Shown piece by piece: positions 40,865 through 51,148 of a DNA stretch of 64,000 bases. Within the stretch, counting starts at the first letter, position 1. Each line of letters opens with the position of its first letter. Source of the stretch: Pseudomonadota bacterium (GTDB taxonomy: Bacteria; Pseudomonadota; Gammaproteobacteria; Xanthomonadales; Xanthomonadaceae); assembly GCA_963205495.1 (NCBI GenBank), contig CAUJIN010000067.1, positions 62,001 to 126,000 of the forward strand, in the 5' to 3' direction. Below the pieces are notes generated by a model. The model did no database searches. It saw nothing but the letters and a program-made list of their open reading frames with translations, and was not told the DNA's origin. Both the position numbers and the translations under genes were made by a program.

Positions 40865-42238
40865 TCACGCCAGCGGCTCGAAGCGCGCGGTGAAGTGGCG
40901 CAGCTGCCTGGGCTCGTGCGCGATGCGGTAGCCGCGCAGCGTCGGCGCGCGGCGCGCGACTTCCTCGCAGACCTCGATCACGTAGTCGATGTGGCTCTGG
41001 GTGTAGGTGCGGCGCGGGATGGCCAGGCGCACCAGTTCCATGGCGGCGGGGGTTTCCGAGCCGTCCGGGTAGCGGCCGAACATCACCGTGCCGATCTCGC
41101 AGCCGCGCACGCCGCCGGTTTCGTACAGCGCCACGGCCAGCGCCTGGCCGGGATACTGCAAGGGCGCGATGTGCGGCAAGAGCGCCCTGGCGTCGAGGTA
41201 CACGGCGTGGCCGCCGATGGGCTGGAGCACCGGGATGCCGGCCTTGGCCAGCGCCTCGCCGAGGTAGGCGGTGGAGCGGATGCGGTAGCGCAGGTAGTCG
41301 TGGTCGACGACCTCCTTCAGGCCCTGCGCGAGCGCCTCAAGGTCGCGCCCCGCGAGGCCGCCGTAGGTGGGGAAACCTTCCGTCAGGATCAAGAGCGCGC
41401 GGCACTGTTCGGCGAGGTCGTCGTCGTTGAGCGCCAGCCAGCCGCCGATGTTGCCCATCGGGTCCTTCTTGGCGCTCATGGTCATGCCGTCGGCGAGGCT
41501 GGCCATTTCGCGCACGATGTCGGCCACCGCGCGATCCTGCTGCCCCGGCTCGCGCTCGCGGATGAACCAGGCGTTCTCGGCGAAGCGGCAGGCGTCGAGG
41601 AACAGCGGCACGCCGTGGCGCCGGCACACTTCGCGGGTTTCGCGGATATTGGCCAGGCTCACCGGCTGGCCGCCGCCGGAGTTGTTGGTGACGGTGAGCA
41701 TCACCACCGGCACGCGGCCGGCGTTCCGGGTGAGGAAGTCGTCGAGGCGCGCGGTGTCGATGTTGCCCTTGAAGGGGTGGCGGCTGGCCGGGTCGCGGCC
41801 CTCGTCGATCACCAGATCGACCGCCTCGGCGCCGCTGTACTCGATGTTGGCGCGTGTGGTGTCGAAGTGGGTGTTGCTGGGGATGGTCTTGCCCGCGCCG
41901 CCCAGCGCGGTGAACAGGATCTTTTCCGCGGCGCGGCCCTGATGGGTGGGAATGACGTGGGCGAAGGGAAAGAGGTTCTGCACCGCCTCCCGGAAGAGGT
42001 CGAACGAGGGGCTGCCGGCGTAGGACTCGTCGCCGTGCTGGATCGCGGCCCACTGGTCGCGGCTCATGGCGCCCGTGCCCGAATCGGTGAGCAGGTCGAT
42101 CAGCACATCGTCCGAATGCAGGCCGAAAAGGTTGTAGCCGGCCGCCTTCACCGCCTCGCGGCGCTGCGCTTCGGTGTTCATCCGGATCGGGGCCACGGAC
42201 TGGATGCGGAAGGGTTCGATGATGGTGTGAAAGTCCAA
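40865..42238 (-). CDS. tnaA: Tryptophanase (tryptophan indole-lyase) family PLP enzyme, TTG start
   Basis: EPFRIQSVAPIRM, LIDLLTDSGTGAMS, IPTHQGRAAEKIL, NNSGGGQPVSLANIRE, MTMSAKKDPMGNIGG, C-terminal LRHFTARF; AGGAG 6 nt before TTG. Confidence 0.88.
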   Translation of the reverse strand: MDFHTIIEPFRIQSVAPIRMNTEAQRREAVKAAGYNLFGLHSDDVLIDLLTDSGTGAMSRDQWAAIQHGDESYAGSPSFDLFREAVQNLFPFAHVIPTHQGRAAEKILFTALGGAGKTIPSNTHFDTTRANIEYSGAEAVDLVIDEGRDPASRHPFKGNIDTARLDDFLTRNAGRVPVVMLTVTNNSGGGQPVSLANIRETREVCRRHGVPLFLDACRFAENAWFIREREPGQQDRAVADIVREMASLADGMTMSAKKDPMGNIGGWLALNDDDLAEQCRALLILTEGFPTYGGLAGRDLEALAQGLKEVVDHDYLRYRIRSTAYLGEALAKAGIPVLQPIGGHAVYLDARALLPHIAPLQYPGQALAVALYETGGVRGCEIGTVMFGRYPDGSETPAAMELVRLAIPRRTYTQSHIDYVIEVCEEVARRAPTLRGYRIAHEPRQLRHFTARFEPLA

Positions 42239-42454
42239 GGCGTGCTCCTGGGCGCGGTGGCGGAACGGAAGCGGCGCGCGGTGCGCCGAACCCCCGGACT
42301 GTAGCGGAAGGATGCGCCGCGCCGCATCCGCCACAGGTCATCCTGTTCCTTGCGAAGCTGGACGCACGCCGGGGCGCGCCCGGAAGGACTTGAAAGCCCC
42401 CTGCATCACCCCCACTTTGACCGGTGTTTTTCCACAGACAAAAGGAGCCTGGCC

Positions 42455-42955
42455 ATGGCCACGGTGACATTCAAGGGCAACCCGGTCCGCATCGGCGGCA
42501 GCTTCCCCACGGTCGGCAGCAAGGCGCCAGTGTTTCGCCTGATCGCGGGCGATCTGTCCGAACGCTCGCTCGCGGACTTCGCCGGCAAGCGCAAGGTGCT
42601 CAACATCTTCCCCAGCATCGACACCGGCGTGTGCGCGGCCTCGGTGCGCCGTTTCAATCAGGAAGCTGCGGGTCTCGAAAACACGGCGGTGCTGTGCATC
42701 TCGGCCGATCTTCCGTTCGCGCAGGGCCGCTTCTGCGGCGCCGAGGGCATCCAGAACGTCACCATGCTCTCGCTGATGCGCGGGCGCGAGTTCCTCACCG
42801 ACTACGGCGTCGCGATGGAGGACGGCCCGCTGGCGGGCCTGGCGGCACGCGCGGTCGTGGTGCTCGATGAGAACGATCGGGTGATCCACGCACAGCGGGT
42901 GGCGGAAATCACCCACGAACCGGAGTACGCTGCCGCACTCGCCGCGCTGGCCTGA
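42455..42955 (+). CDS. tpx: Thiol peroxidase (Tpx-type atypical 2-Cys peroxiredoxin)
   Basis: [64 protein letters not shown]. Confidence 0.96.
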   Translation: MATVTFKGNPVRIGGSFPTVGSKAPVFRLIAGDLSERSLADFAGKRKVLNIFPSIDTGVCAASVRRFNQEAAGLENTAVLCISADLPFAQGRFCGAEGIQNVTMLSLMRGREFLTDYGVAMEDGPLAGLAARAVVVLDENDRVIHAQRVAEITHEPEYAAALAALA

Positions 42956-43038
42956 GTCCGGTGCGGGGCCGCGGCAGCCGGCCCCGCGACCCGCGGTCCT
43001 GCGCGCTGCCGTTCCTCCGCAAGGTCCGCCCGCTCCAT

Positions 43039-44436
43039 ATGTCTGACGCCCGCATCCGCTTCGCGCTGCTCGCGCGCGAGGTTCGCCGCACCTTCACCCT
43101 CGCGCTGCCGCTGATCTTCGGACACGTGGCCACGGGCATGATCGGCTTCGTCGATTCGGTGCTGGCCGGCCACCACCACGCCAACACGCTGGCGGCGGTG
43201 GCGGTCGGCACGGCGATCTGGTCGGTGGTGGTGATCGTGCTGGTGGGCGTGCTGCTGGCGGTGCCGCCTTCGGTTTCGCATCTGGCCGGCGCGGGACGAC
43301 GCGCCGAGGTGGCGACGCTGTTCCGCCAGACGCTGTGGCTGGCGGCGGCGCTGGCGCTGCTTTTGATCGGATTCCTGCAGGCATCCACCGGCCTGCTCGA
43401 CGCCATGGGCATCGCCGAGGAAATCCGCCCGGCGGCGAGCGGCTTCATCCACGGCGTTCGCTGGGGCGTGCCGGCACTGGCCTTCTACCTTTCCATGCGC
43501 TACCTGAGCGAGGGCCTGCACTGGACGGTTCCGACGATGGTGCTGGGCCTGTCGGGCCTGGCGCTGCTGGCGCCGCTGGGCTACGTGCTGATGTTCGGGA
43601 TGCTGGGTTTTCCGGAAATGGGCGCGGCCGGGCTGGGCTATGCCACCTCGACCATGCTCTGGTGCCAGGCGCTGGCCTTCGCCGCGCACCTGTCGACGAG
43701 CCGGCGCTTTGCCGACCTGGCGCTGTTCCGCCACTGGGAATGGCCGCGCTGGGAGCCGATCCGCGGGCTGCTGGCGCTGGGCATCCCGATCGGCGTCACG
43801 GTGGCAATGGAAGGCGGGCTGTTCGTGGCCACCGCGCTGCTGATCGGGCGCATGGGCGAGGTGCCCGCGGCCGCGCACCAGATCGCCATCAACATCGCCT
43901 CGATCACCTTCATGGGCGCGCTGGCGCTGGCCGAAGCCACCACGGTGCGCGTGGGGCACGCCGCCGGTTCCGGAGACCCGAGCGGGCTGCGGCGCGCGGT
44001 GCTGGGGGGCTATGTCATCGTGATCGGCGTGCAGCTGGTGATGGCTTCGGCCATCGCGCTGGGCAGCGACAGGATCGCCTCGATCTACACCCGCGACGCG
44101 GCGGTGCTTTCGATGGCGGCGACCCTGCTGCTGTTCGCCGCCGCCTTCCAGGTGTCCGACGGCATCCAGGTGGTCTCCAGCGCCTCGCTGCGCGGCCTCA
44201 AGGACACCCGCGTGCCGATGCTGCTGGCGGCCTTCGCCTATTGGGGCGTGGGCATGCCGCTGGGCGCGGGGCTCGGCTTCGGTCTGGGCTGGGGCGCGCC
44301 CGGCATGTGGGTGGGCCTGGTGGCGGGGCTGACCTTCGCCGCCCTGCTGCTGGGCCTGCGCCTGCGCCACCGCTTGCGCCGTCGGCCTGCCGGAACGCAC
44401 GCCGGCAGCGCGCCGGCCATGTCCTCCGGCACGTAG
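43039..44436 (+). CDS. MATE-family multidrug efflux transporter
   Basis: Twelve-TM pattern; EVRRTFTLALPLIFGHVATGMIGFVDSVLAGHH, VPAAAHQIAINIASITFMGALALAEATTVRVGHAAG. Confidence 0.93.
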   Translation: MSDARIRFALLAREVRRTFTLALPLIFGHVATGMIGFVDSVLAGHHHANTLAAVAVGTAIWSVVVIVLVGVLLAVPPSVSHLAGAGRRAEVATLFRQTLWLAAALALLLIGFLQASTGLLDAMGIAEEIRPAASGFIHGVRWGVPALAFYLSMRYLSEGLHWTVPTMVLGLSGLALLAPLGYVLMFGMLGFPEMGAAGLGYATSTMLWCQALAFAAHLSTSRRFADLALFRHWEWPRWEPIRGLLALGIPIGVTVAMEGGLFVATALLIGRMGEVPAAAHQIAINIASITFMGALALAEATTVRVGHAAGSGDPSGLRRAVLGGYVIVIGVQLVMASAIALGSDRIASIYTRDAAVLSMAATLLLFAAAFQVSDGIQVVSSASLRGLKDTRVPMLLAAFAYWGVGMPLGAGLGFGLGWGAPGMWVGLVAGLTFAALLLGLRLRHRLRRRPAGTHAGSAPAMSSGT

Positions 44437-44493
44437 CACGCGCGCCGCGAGCGCGTATTCTTCCCCCACACCCACGTTTTTCCGGAACACGCC

Positions 44494-46359
44494 ATGACCC
44501 ATTCCGCTCCCGGACCGATCCTGCGCTTTGCGCGCGGCCTCTGGAACACCGTCAACTTCACCCGCCGGCTGGTCTTCAACCTGGTCTTCCTGCTCCTCGC
44601 CGTGATCGTGCTGGTGGTGCTGTTTTCCGGACGCCCCGAGCTGTCCGAGCGCAACGCGCTGGTGCTGGCACCGCAGGGTGAGGTGGTCGAACAGTTCAGC
44701 GCCGATCCGATAGAGCGCGCGCTGGCCCGCGCGATCAACCAGCCGCTGCCCGAAACCCAGCTGCGCGACCTGCTGCGCGCACTGGAGGCCGCCGCCACCG
44801 ACGCGCGCATCGAGCGCGTGGTGATCCGTTCCGACCAGATGACCGGCATCGGCTTCGCCGCGCTGCAGGAGCTTGCGCACGCCGTCGCCGAGTTCAAGAA
44901 GAGCGGCAAGCAGGTGGTGTCCTACGCCGACGGCATGGACCAGAAGCAGTACTACCTCGCGGCGCTGGCCGACGAGGTCTATCTGCATCCGGACGGCATG
45001 GTGCTGCTCGAAGGCCTGGCGCGCTTCCGCCCGTACTACCGCGAGGCGCTGCAGGACAAGCTCGGCGTCGATGTGCACCTGTTCCGCGTGGGCGAATACA
45101 AGTCCGCGGCCGAACCCTACATCCTGGACGCCGCCTCGCCCGAATCGCGCGAGGCCGACCTGTACTGGATGGGCGACGTGTGGCGGCGTTTCCTCGCCGA
45201 TGTCGCGAAGCTGCGCAAGCTCGACGCGGAAACGCTCCAGGCCGGCATCGACGACTTCGCCGCGCGCGTCGCGGCGGCCGGCGGCGACATGGGCAAGCTG
45301 GCACTCGAGCAGAAGCTGGTGGACCACCTCGTCACCCAGGACCAGTTCCGCGACCTCATGATCGAGCGCGGCGTGGAAGACGAGGAAAGCCACAGCTTCC
45401 GGCAGGTCGCGATGGACGACTACCTCGACTTCGTGGACCGCGAGCGCACGGCGTTCGATACCCGCCCCAAGGTCGCCATCGTGGTGGCGCAGGGCGAGAT
45501 CGCCGCCGGCGACCTGCCGCCGGGCACGGTGGGCGGCGTTTCCACCTCGCGCCTCCTGCGCGATGCGCGCGAGGACAAGGACGTGAAGGCCGTGGTGCTG
45601 CGGGTGGATTCCCCCGGCGGCGGGGTGTTTCCCTCCGAACAGATCCGCCGCGAGGTGGAGCTGACCCGCGCCGCCGGCAAGCCGGTGGTGGTGTCGATGG
45701 GCAACGTCGCAGCCTCGGGCGGCTACTGGATCTCGATGAACGCCGACGCGATCTACGCGCAGCCGACCACGATCACCGGCTCGATCGGCATCTTCGGCCT
45801 GTTCATGACCTTCCCCGACACCCTCGCCAGGATCGGCGTGCACGTGGACGGCGTGGCGACCACGAAAATCGCCGGCGCCTTCGATCCTTCGCGCCCGATG
45901 TCACCGGAAGTGGGCCAGACCATCCAGGCCATCATCGACCAGGGCTACCGCCAGTTCATCGGCAAGGTCGCCGCCGCGCGCGAAACCACGCCCGAGGCGA
46001 TCGACAAGGTCGCGCGCGGGCGGGTGTGGAGCGGCGCGCAGGCCGAAGAGCGTGGCCTGGTGGACGAGCTGGGCGGTCTGAGCGACGCCATCGCCGACGC
46101 CGCGCGCCGCGCCAGTCTGGCCAGCGACGGCTTCCAGGTGACCTATGTCGAAAAGACGCTGTCGCCGTTCGAACAGGCCATCGCCAACGCCGGGCGCAAT
46201 GCCACCGCGCGTGCGCTGATCGCCGAATCGGGCCTGCCGGCGCGGCTGCTGGCCAGCCCCGCAGCGCGCGAGATCGGCACCACGCTGCGCCTGCTGGAAT
46301 CGCCACCCGAGGGCGGGCGCCCGTTCAAGGCGGTGGCGTACTGCTTCTGCGAACCCTGA
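44494..46359 (+). CDS. sppA: Signal peptide peptidase SppA, 67K type
   Basis: VVSYADGMDQKQYYLAALADEVYLHPDGMVLLEGL, VVVSMGNVAASGGYWISMNADAIYAQPTTITGSIGIFG. Confidence 0.96.
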   Translation: MTHSAPGPILRFARGLWNTVNFTRRLVFNLVFLLLAVIVLVVLFSGRPELSERNALVLAPQGEVVEQFSADPIERALARAINQPLPETQLRDLLRALEAAATDARIERVVIRSDQMTGIGFAALQELAHAVAEFKKSGKQVVSYADGMDQKQYYLAALADEVYLHPDGMVLLEGLARFRPYYREALQDKLGVDVHLFRVGEYKSAAEPYILDAASPESREADLYWMGDVWRRFLADVAKLRKLDAETLQAGIDDFAARVAAAGGDMGKLALEQKLVDHLVTQDQFRDLMIERGVEDEESHSFRQVAMDDYLDFVDRERTAFDTRPKVAIVVAQGEIAAGDLPPGTVGGVSTSRLLRDAREDKDVKAVVLRVDSPGGGVFPSEQIRREVELTRAAGKPVVVSMGNVAASGGYWISMNADAIYAQPTTITGSIGIFGLFMTFPDTLARIGVHVDGVATTKIAGAFDPSRPMSPEVGQTIQAIIDQGYRQFIGKVAAARETTPEAIDKVARGRVWSGAQAEERGLVDELGGLSDAIADAARRASLASDGFQVTYVEKTLSPFEQAIANAGRNATARALIAESGLPARLLASPAAREIGTTLRLLESPPEGGRPFKAVAYCFCEP

Positions 46360-46372
46360 GCCTCGCCACCGC

Positions 46373-46942
46373 ATGCGCCGCGCCGCGGTTTCCCCCGAAC
46401 ACGCCGCCCGACTCCTGCATCAGGGCGGCGTGGTCGCCTATCCGACCGAGGCGGTGTGGGGCCTGGGCTGCGATCCGTTCGATCCGCAGGCGCTGGTGCG
46501 CCTGCTCGCGATCAAGCAGCGCCCGGCGGCCAAGGGCATGATCGTGATCGCCGCCGACCTGGCGCAGGTGCACAGCCACCTGCGCTGGGAGACGCTGCCG
46601 GACGCGCGCCGGGCGCAGGTGCTGGCGAGCTGGCCCGGTCCCAACACCTGGCTGATTCCCTGCGCCGAATCGGTGCCGCACGCCTTGCGCGGCGAGCACG
46701 ACACGCTCGCGGTGCGGATCACCGACCACCCGATCGCCGCCGCGCTCTGCCGCGCCTTCGGCGGGCCGATCGTCTCCACCAGCGCCAACCGCGCGGGAGA
46801 GCCGCCGGCGCGGCGCATCGAAGACCTCGCCCCGGACCTGCTCGACGCGCTGGACGGATGGGTGGCCGGCGAAACCGGCGCGCGCGCGCAGCCGTCCACC
46901 ATTCGCGACGCCCGCGACGGCCAGATCATCCGGCCGGGCTGA
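46373..46942 (+). CDS. tsaC: Threonylcarbamoyl-AMP synthase (Sua5/YrdC)
   Basis: GGVVAYPTEAVWGLGCDPFDPQALVRLLAIKQRPAAKGMIVIA, STSANRAGEPPAR. Confidence 0.95.
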   Translation: MRRAAVSPEHAARLLHQGGVVAYPTEAVWGLGCDPFDPQALVRLLAIKQRPAAKGMIVIAADLAQVHSHLRWETLPDARRAQVLASWPGPNTWLIPCAESVPHALRGEHDTLAVRITDHPIAAALCRAFGGPIVSTSANRAGEPPARRIEDLAPDLLDALDGWVAGETGARAQPSTIRDARDGQIIRPG

Positions 46943-47014
46943 TCGTCCGGGCACGCGGGGCGAACCCGCCGCAGCGCGCGGTGATGGCCTCGTCGCCGCC
47001 GCACGGCCGCCCGC

Positions 47015-47020
47015 TACAAT
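47015..47020 (+). promoter_or_regulatory. Candidate -10 box TACAAT
   Basis: TACAAT then GCGCCGCC, 33 nt before the start codon at 47053. Confidence 0.4.
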
Positions 47021-47052
47021 GCGCCGCCTTTGAACCTCCCGAGGAACCCGCA

Positions 47053-48906
47053 ATGCGCAAGGTTTTGCTCCTGATCGTGGTCGTGGCAACGGCCGCACTG
47101 GCCTGGGTGTGGCTGGGCCGCGGAGGCCATTCCGTGGAACAGGGCGATCCGCTCGCCTTCGTGCCGGAAGACACGCCCTACGTCTTCGCCAACCTCGCAC
47201 CGCTGCCCGCGAGCACGGTGGCACGTTCGCTGCGCCAGATCGATCCGCAGATCGCGCAGTGGCGGCGGCAGATCGCGCAACTGCTGGCGGTGCTGGATGC
47301 GCCGGAGGACGCAGGCCGGAAACAGGCAGACGAAGGCCTCGCGCCGGAAACCGACTCCGGCACGGATGGCAAGGCGGAAGCTGCCGCATCGGATTCGCTT
47401 GCGATCAGCGACGACGCCGGCACCGGCAAGGCCGATGCGCAGGCGGACCACCGATTCACGGCCTGGCTGCGCGCGCTCGACGCCGAGCTCGCCGCCGCGC
47501 CCGATGCCGCCTCCCTGCTCGCCCGCCTCGGGTTCGATCCGGCACACGCCAAGACCGCGATCTACGGCCTCGGCGTGGTGCCGGTTTCGCGCACCACGCT
47601 GGCCGATTCGGCGGCGTTCCGGGCGCTGGTGGCGCGGATGGAGAAGGCCGCCGGGGAAACCCTGCCGACGCTGTCGCTTCCCGGAGTGGAAGCGGGCTGG
47701 CGCATCGCGCTGCCCGATGTGCCGGTGCAGGGCATCGTCGCCATCGCCGACGGGCACCTGATCCTCACCTTCGCGCCCGCCGAGGGGGACGAGGCGCTGC
47801 GCACCCTGCTCGGGCTGGATCGCCCGGCGCGTTCGCTGGCCGACAGCGGCGCGCTGGAAAAGCTCAACCGCGCCGAAGGCTTCACCGACTGGGGCAGCGG
47901 ATTCATCGACACCGCCAGGCTGGCCGCGATCTTCCGCACCCCGGCCACGCCGCTGGAATCGGCCTTCCTCAAGGCCATCGAGGTCGAAAAGCCGCTGCTG
48001 CCGGCCGAATGCGAGGCGGACGTTGCGCGGATCATCGAGGCCGTGCCGCGCGCGGTCGCAGGCTATACCCGGGTCGACAGCCAGCGCTTCGAGACCCTCG
48101 CGCGGATCGAAACCTCACCCGACATCGCCAAGGCGCTGCTCACCCTGCGTGCGCCGATGGCGGGCCTGGCCAGCGCGCGGGAAGCGCAGGGCAGCTTCGG
48201 CCTGGCGCTGAAGGTTTCCGCGCTGCCCGCGCTCGGCAACCGTTGGGGCGCAGCCACGACCGCCGCGCCCTGGACCTGCCCCGCGCTTTCCTGGATCAAC
48301 GACGCCGCCGAAGAAGCGCGCACCGGACTCAACAACCCGGCGCTCTACGCCGCTGGCCCCGTGCTCAACAGCACGCTGGTGGCGATGGACCGGTTCGTCT
48401 TCGACCTCGGCACCCAGCGCCCTTCCGAACTGGCCGCGCGCCTGGTGATCGGCTCGGACAACCCCGCCAGCCTCGTGGCCAGCGCGCGCAGTCTCGTGCC
48501 CCAGCTCACCGCGCTCACCCTGGAACCGGGCGCGGCACCGCAGGCGGTTCCCGCCGAACTGATGATGGGCGCGATCGAGCAGCCGGCCTTCGTGGCCATG
48601 GACAAGGGCGCGCTGGGCCTGGCCATCGGTGCGGGCGAGGACGCGCGCCTGCCGGGCCATCTGGCGGCGGACGCAGCCGAGCAGCCCCTCGTCTTCGTGC
48701 GCTACCGCGGCGCGCTGATGGGCGAGGCCGCGCGCCTGATGCGCGAGGCCGCCGAATCGATGCCCGAGGAGACGCGCGCGGAACTGGTTTCCAGCGCGCA
48801 GTTGATCGAGGAAATCTACGTGAACCAGATCGAGGCGATGGAAATGTCGCTCGGGCTGTCCGAGCGCGGCATCGAACTGCGCCAGAAGGTCGAGATGAAG
48901 CCCTGA
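47053..48906 (+). CDS. Conserved-looking hypothetical envelope protein, single N-terminal TM helix
   Basis: 617 aa; MRKVLLLIVVVATAALAWVWLGRGG anchor, DPLAFVPEDTPYVFANLAPLP; GAGGAA Shine-Dalgarno-like sequence upstream; good coding character. Confidence 0.8.
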   Translation: MRKVLLLIVVVATAALAWVWLGRGGHSVEQGDPLAFVPEDTPYVFANLAPLPASTVARSLRQIDPQIAQWRRQIAQLLAVLDAPEDAGRKQADEGLAPETDSGTDGKAEAAASDSLAISDDAGTGKADAQADHRFTAWLRALDAELAAAPDAASLLARLGFDPAHAKTAIYGLGVVPVSRTTLADSAAFRALVARMEKAAGETLPTLSLPGVEAGWRIALPDVPVQGIVAIADGHLILTFAPAEGDEALRTLLGLDRPARSLADSGALEKLNRAEGFTDWGSGFIDTARLAAIFRTPATPLESAFLKAIEVEKPLLPAECEADVARIIEAVPRAVAGYTRVDSQRFETLARIETSPDIAKALLTLRAPMAGLASAREAQGSFGLALKVSALPALGNRWGAATTAAPWTCPALSWINDAAEEARTGLNNPALYAAGPVLNSTLVAMDRFVFDLGTQRPSELAARLVIGSDNPASLVASARSLVPQLTALTLEPGAAPQAVPAELMMGAIEQPAFVAMDKGALGLAIGAGEDARLPGHLAADAAEQPLVFVRYRGALMGEAARLMREAAESMPEETRAELVSSAQLIEEIYVNQIEAMEMSLGLSERGIELRQKVEMKP

Positions 48907-48973
48907 TTCCACCCGCCCGGGGCCAGCCTCCGGGCCACCGCCGCGCAGCCCGCGCTGCGCGGCGGCATGGATC

Positions 48974-49630
48974 TCACCCGCCGGCGACGACCTGCCCGTC
49001 GGAGACGATCACATCGGCCGGCCGCGCCGCGAACAGGCCCACCGCCACCACGCCCACGATCTGGTTGATGCGCGCCTCCAGCGCCACCGGATCGGTGATC
49101 GCAAGGCCGTGCACGTCGAGGATCCAGTTGCCGTTGTCGGTGACCACGCCGTCGCGCCACACCGGCTGGCCGCCGAGCTTCAGCAGCTCGCGCGCGACGT
49201 GGCTGCGCGCCATCGGGATCACCTCCACCGGCAGTGGGAAACGACCGAGCACATCGACCCGCTTGGAGGCATCGACCACGCAGACGAAGCGATCGCTCGC
49301 CGCCGCGATGATCTTCTCGCGCGTCAGCGCCGCGCCGCCGCCCTTGATCAGGCAGCGCTTCGGGTCGTATTCGTCGGCGCCGTCCACGTACAGCCCGAGC
49401 GGGCCTTCGGCGTTGAGGTCCAGCACCTCGATACCCTGCTCGCGCAGCAGCGCGGTGCTTTGCTCCGAGCTGGACACCGCGCCCTTGACCAGGCCCGGCT
49501 CGCGCCCCAGCGCCTCGATGAACCAGCGCACCGTGGACCCCGTGCCTACGCCGATCACCGAGCCTTTCTCGACGAATTCCAGGGCGCGCTCGGCCGAAAG
49601 GCGCTTGCCGTTTTCACGATCGGAGGTCAT
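48974..49630 (-). CDS. rpiA: Ribose-5-phosphate isomerase A
   Basis: [52 protein letters not shown]. Confidence 0.97.
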   Translation of the reverse strand: MTSDRENGKRLSAERALEFVEKGSVIGVGTGSTVRWFIEALGREPGLVKGAVSSSEQSTALLREQGIEVLDLNAEGPLGLYVDGADEYDPKRCLIKGGGAALTREKIIAAASDRFVCVVDASKRVDVLGRFPLPVEVIPMARSHVARELLKLGGQPVWRDGVVTDNGNWILDVHGLAITDPVALEARINQIVGVVAVGLFAARPADVIVSDGQVVAGG

Positions 49631-49656
49631 GCGGGTTTTCCTTGGTCGTTAGGCGC

Positions 49657-50112
49657 TCACGCGAGCGCGAGGATTGCGTTCCACTGCGCCTGGGTCACCG
49701 GCAGCACCGAAAGGCGGTTGCCGCGCGCCAGCAGCGGGAAGTCGCCGAGCGCGGCGGCGTGCCGGCGCAGCTCGTCGAGGCGGATCGTGCGCGGCAGCCT
49801 GCGCTCGAAAGCGATGTCGACCACCTGCCAGCGCGGCGCCTCGGGCGGGGACCTGGGGTCGAAGTAGTCGCTTTGCGGGTCGAACTGGGTCGGGTCGGGG
49901 TAGGCCTGGCTCGCCACCCGCGCGATGCCGACGATGCCCGGCACCTTGCAGTTGGAGTGGTAGAAGAACACCCCGTCGCCCACGCGCATCGCGTCGCGCA
50001 GGAAATTGCGCGCCTGGTAGTTGCGCACCCCCGTCCACGGCTCGCGCCCGCGCGAAGCGAGGTCGTCGATGGAGAACTCCTCCGGCTCGGATTTCATCAG
50101 CCAATGGGCCAT
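49657..50112 (-). CDS. EVE (YTH-like) domain protein
   Basis: MAHWLMKSEPEEFSIDDL, WTGVRNYQARNFLRDAMRVGDGVFFYHSNCKVPGIVGIARV. Confidence 0.94.
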   Translation of the reverse strand: MAHWLMKSEPEEFSIDDLASRGREPWTGVRNYQARNFLRDAMRVGDGVFFYHSNCKVPGIVGIARVASQAYPDPTQFDPQSDYFDPRSPPEAPRWQVVDIAFERRLPRTIRLDELRRHAAALGDFPLLARGNRLSVLPVTQAQWNAILALA

Positions 50113-50145
50113 GGCGGTGCGGGTCTCGGCGGAAAGGCGCGGATT

Positions 50146-50736
50146 CTAGCGGCAGCGCAGGGTGCGGGCGTCGGTGACGACGAGGTCGAGCGGCACGTCC
50201 CAGGGCTCCGGCACGAACGCATCGACCTGCTGGAAGTCGTGCGCCACGCCGATCAGCAGCGGGCGGGCCGGGCGCGACCGCTCGCGCAGGAAGGCGAAGC
50301 TGCGGTCGTACCAGCCCCCGCCCATGCCCAGGCGCGCGCCGTCCGCGCCGAAGGCCAGCAGCGGCACCAGCACCGCGGCCAGATCGCCCGGCGCGAGCTG
50401 CGCCTCGGGGGAGTAGTCCGGCTCGGGAATGCCGTAGCGGTTGGCTACCAGCGGATCGCCGAACCGCCAGGGCGCAAAGCGCAGGACGCCCTCGGGCGCA
50501 AGGCACGGCAGGCAGTAGACGAAGCGCGGCGGCGGGGCCAGCAGTGCGTGCAGGGAAATTTCCCCGCGCACCGCCCAGTAGCCCGCCACATAGCCTTCCT
50601 CGGCCAGCTCGGGCAGCGCGCGCAGGCGATCGGCGAGCGCCTCGGCGGCGGCCATCTGCTGCCGCGCCGGAAGTTTCAGGCGGCGCCCTCGCATGCGCGC
50701 GCGCAGCGCGGCGCGGTCTTCGGAAACGGGGGTCAT
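50146..50736 (-). CDS. 5-formyltetrahydrofolate cyclo-ligase
   Basis: VLVPLLAFGADGARLGMGGGWYDRSFAFLRE; gene order zapA-ssrS-5FCL. Confidence 0.93.
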   Translation of the reverse strand: MTPVSEDRAALRARMRGRRLKLPARQQMAAAEALADRLRALPELAEEGYVAGYWAVRGEISLHALLAPPPRFVYCLPCLAPEGVLRFAPWRFGDPLVANRYGIPEPDYSPEAQLAPGDLAAVLVPLLAFGADGARLGMGGGWYDRSFAFLRERSRPARPLLIGVAHDFQQVDAFVPEPWDVPLDLVVTDARTLRCR

Positions 50737-50765
50737 CGGCGCGGGATCAGCGAAAAGGAGGGCAG

Positions 50766-50945
50766 GCTCCACCGTGGCGATGCGTACGAAACGACCTTGA
50801 TCCCGAGGATCAGGTGGGGACGCTTGCAGGGCGTCGGGCTTACCGCTCGAGGCGGGCCTGCACACCAGCCTTGCGCCGCGCCCCCGGGGTCGTTCATTAG
50901 GGTCAAGGCAAATGTAAGCGTACGCTGTCGCACACGGCAGAGACT
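50766..50945 (-). ncRNA. ssrS: 6S RNA
   Basis: Located between zapA and the 5-FCL gene; minus-strand ends pair (CTCTGCCGTG...GCGTACG with CGTACGC...CACGGTGGAG); conserved-type hairpin CCTGATCC-tcg-GGATCAAGG; about 180 nt. Confidence 0.87.
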
Positions 50946-51148
50946 GCCGGGGCCATGGTAGCGCATCGCGCCTCCGGCGGCACTCCGCACCCGGACTCGG
51001 GTTCTAACCGCATCGGGCCGCTAGGGCCGATGATGGAGGATCGCGCCAACCGAAACACCGGAATTTTGCCATGCCGCTTTCCCCCCGACCTGCGGATTGC
51101 CCGGCAACCACGCACCTCGCCGCGCGTGCGAACCGCCGTAGGTCGTAT

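Noticed and set aside
42802-45843. 1013-aa minus-strand ORF
   Set aside because: Antisense shadow of the MATE transporter and sppA genes; composition artefact of GC-rich codon positions.
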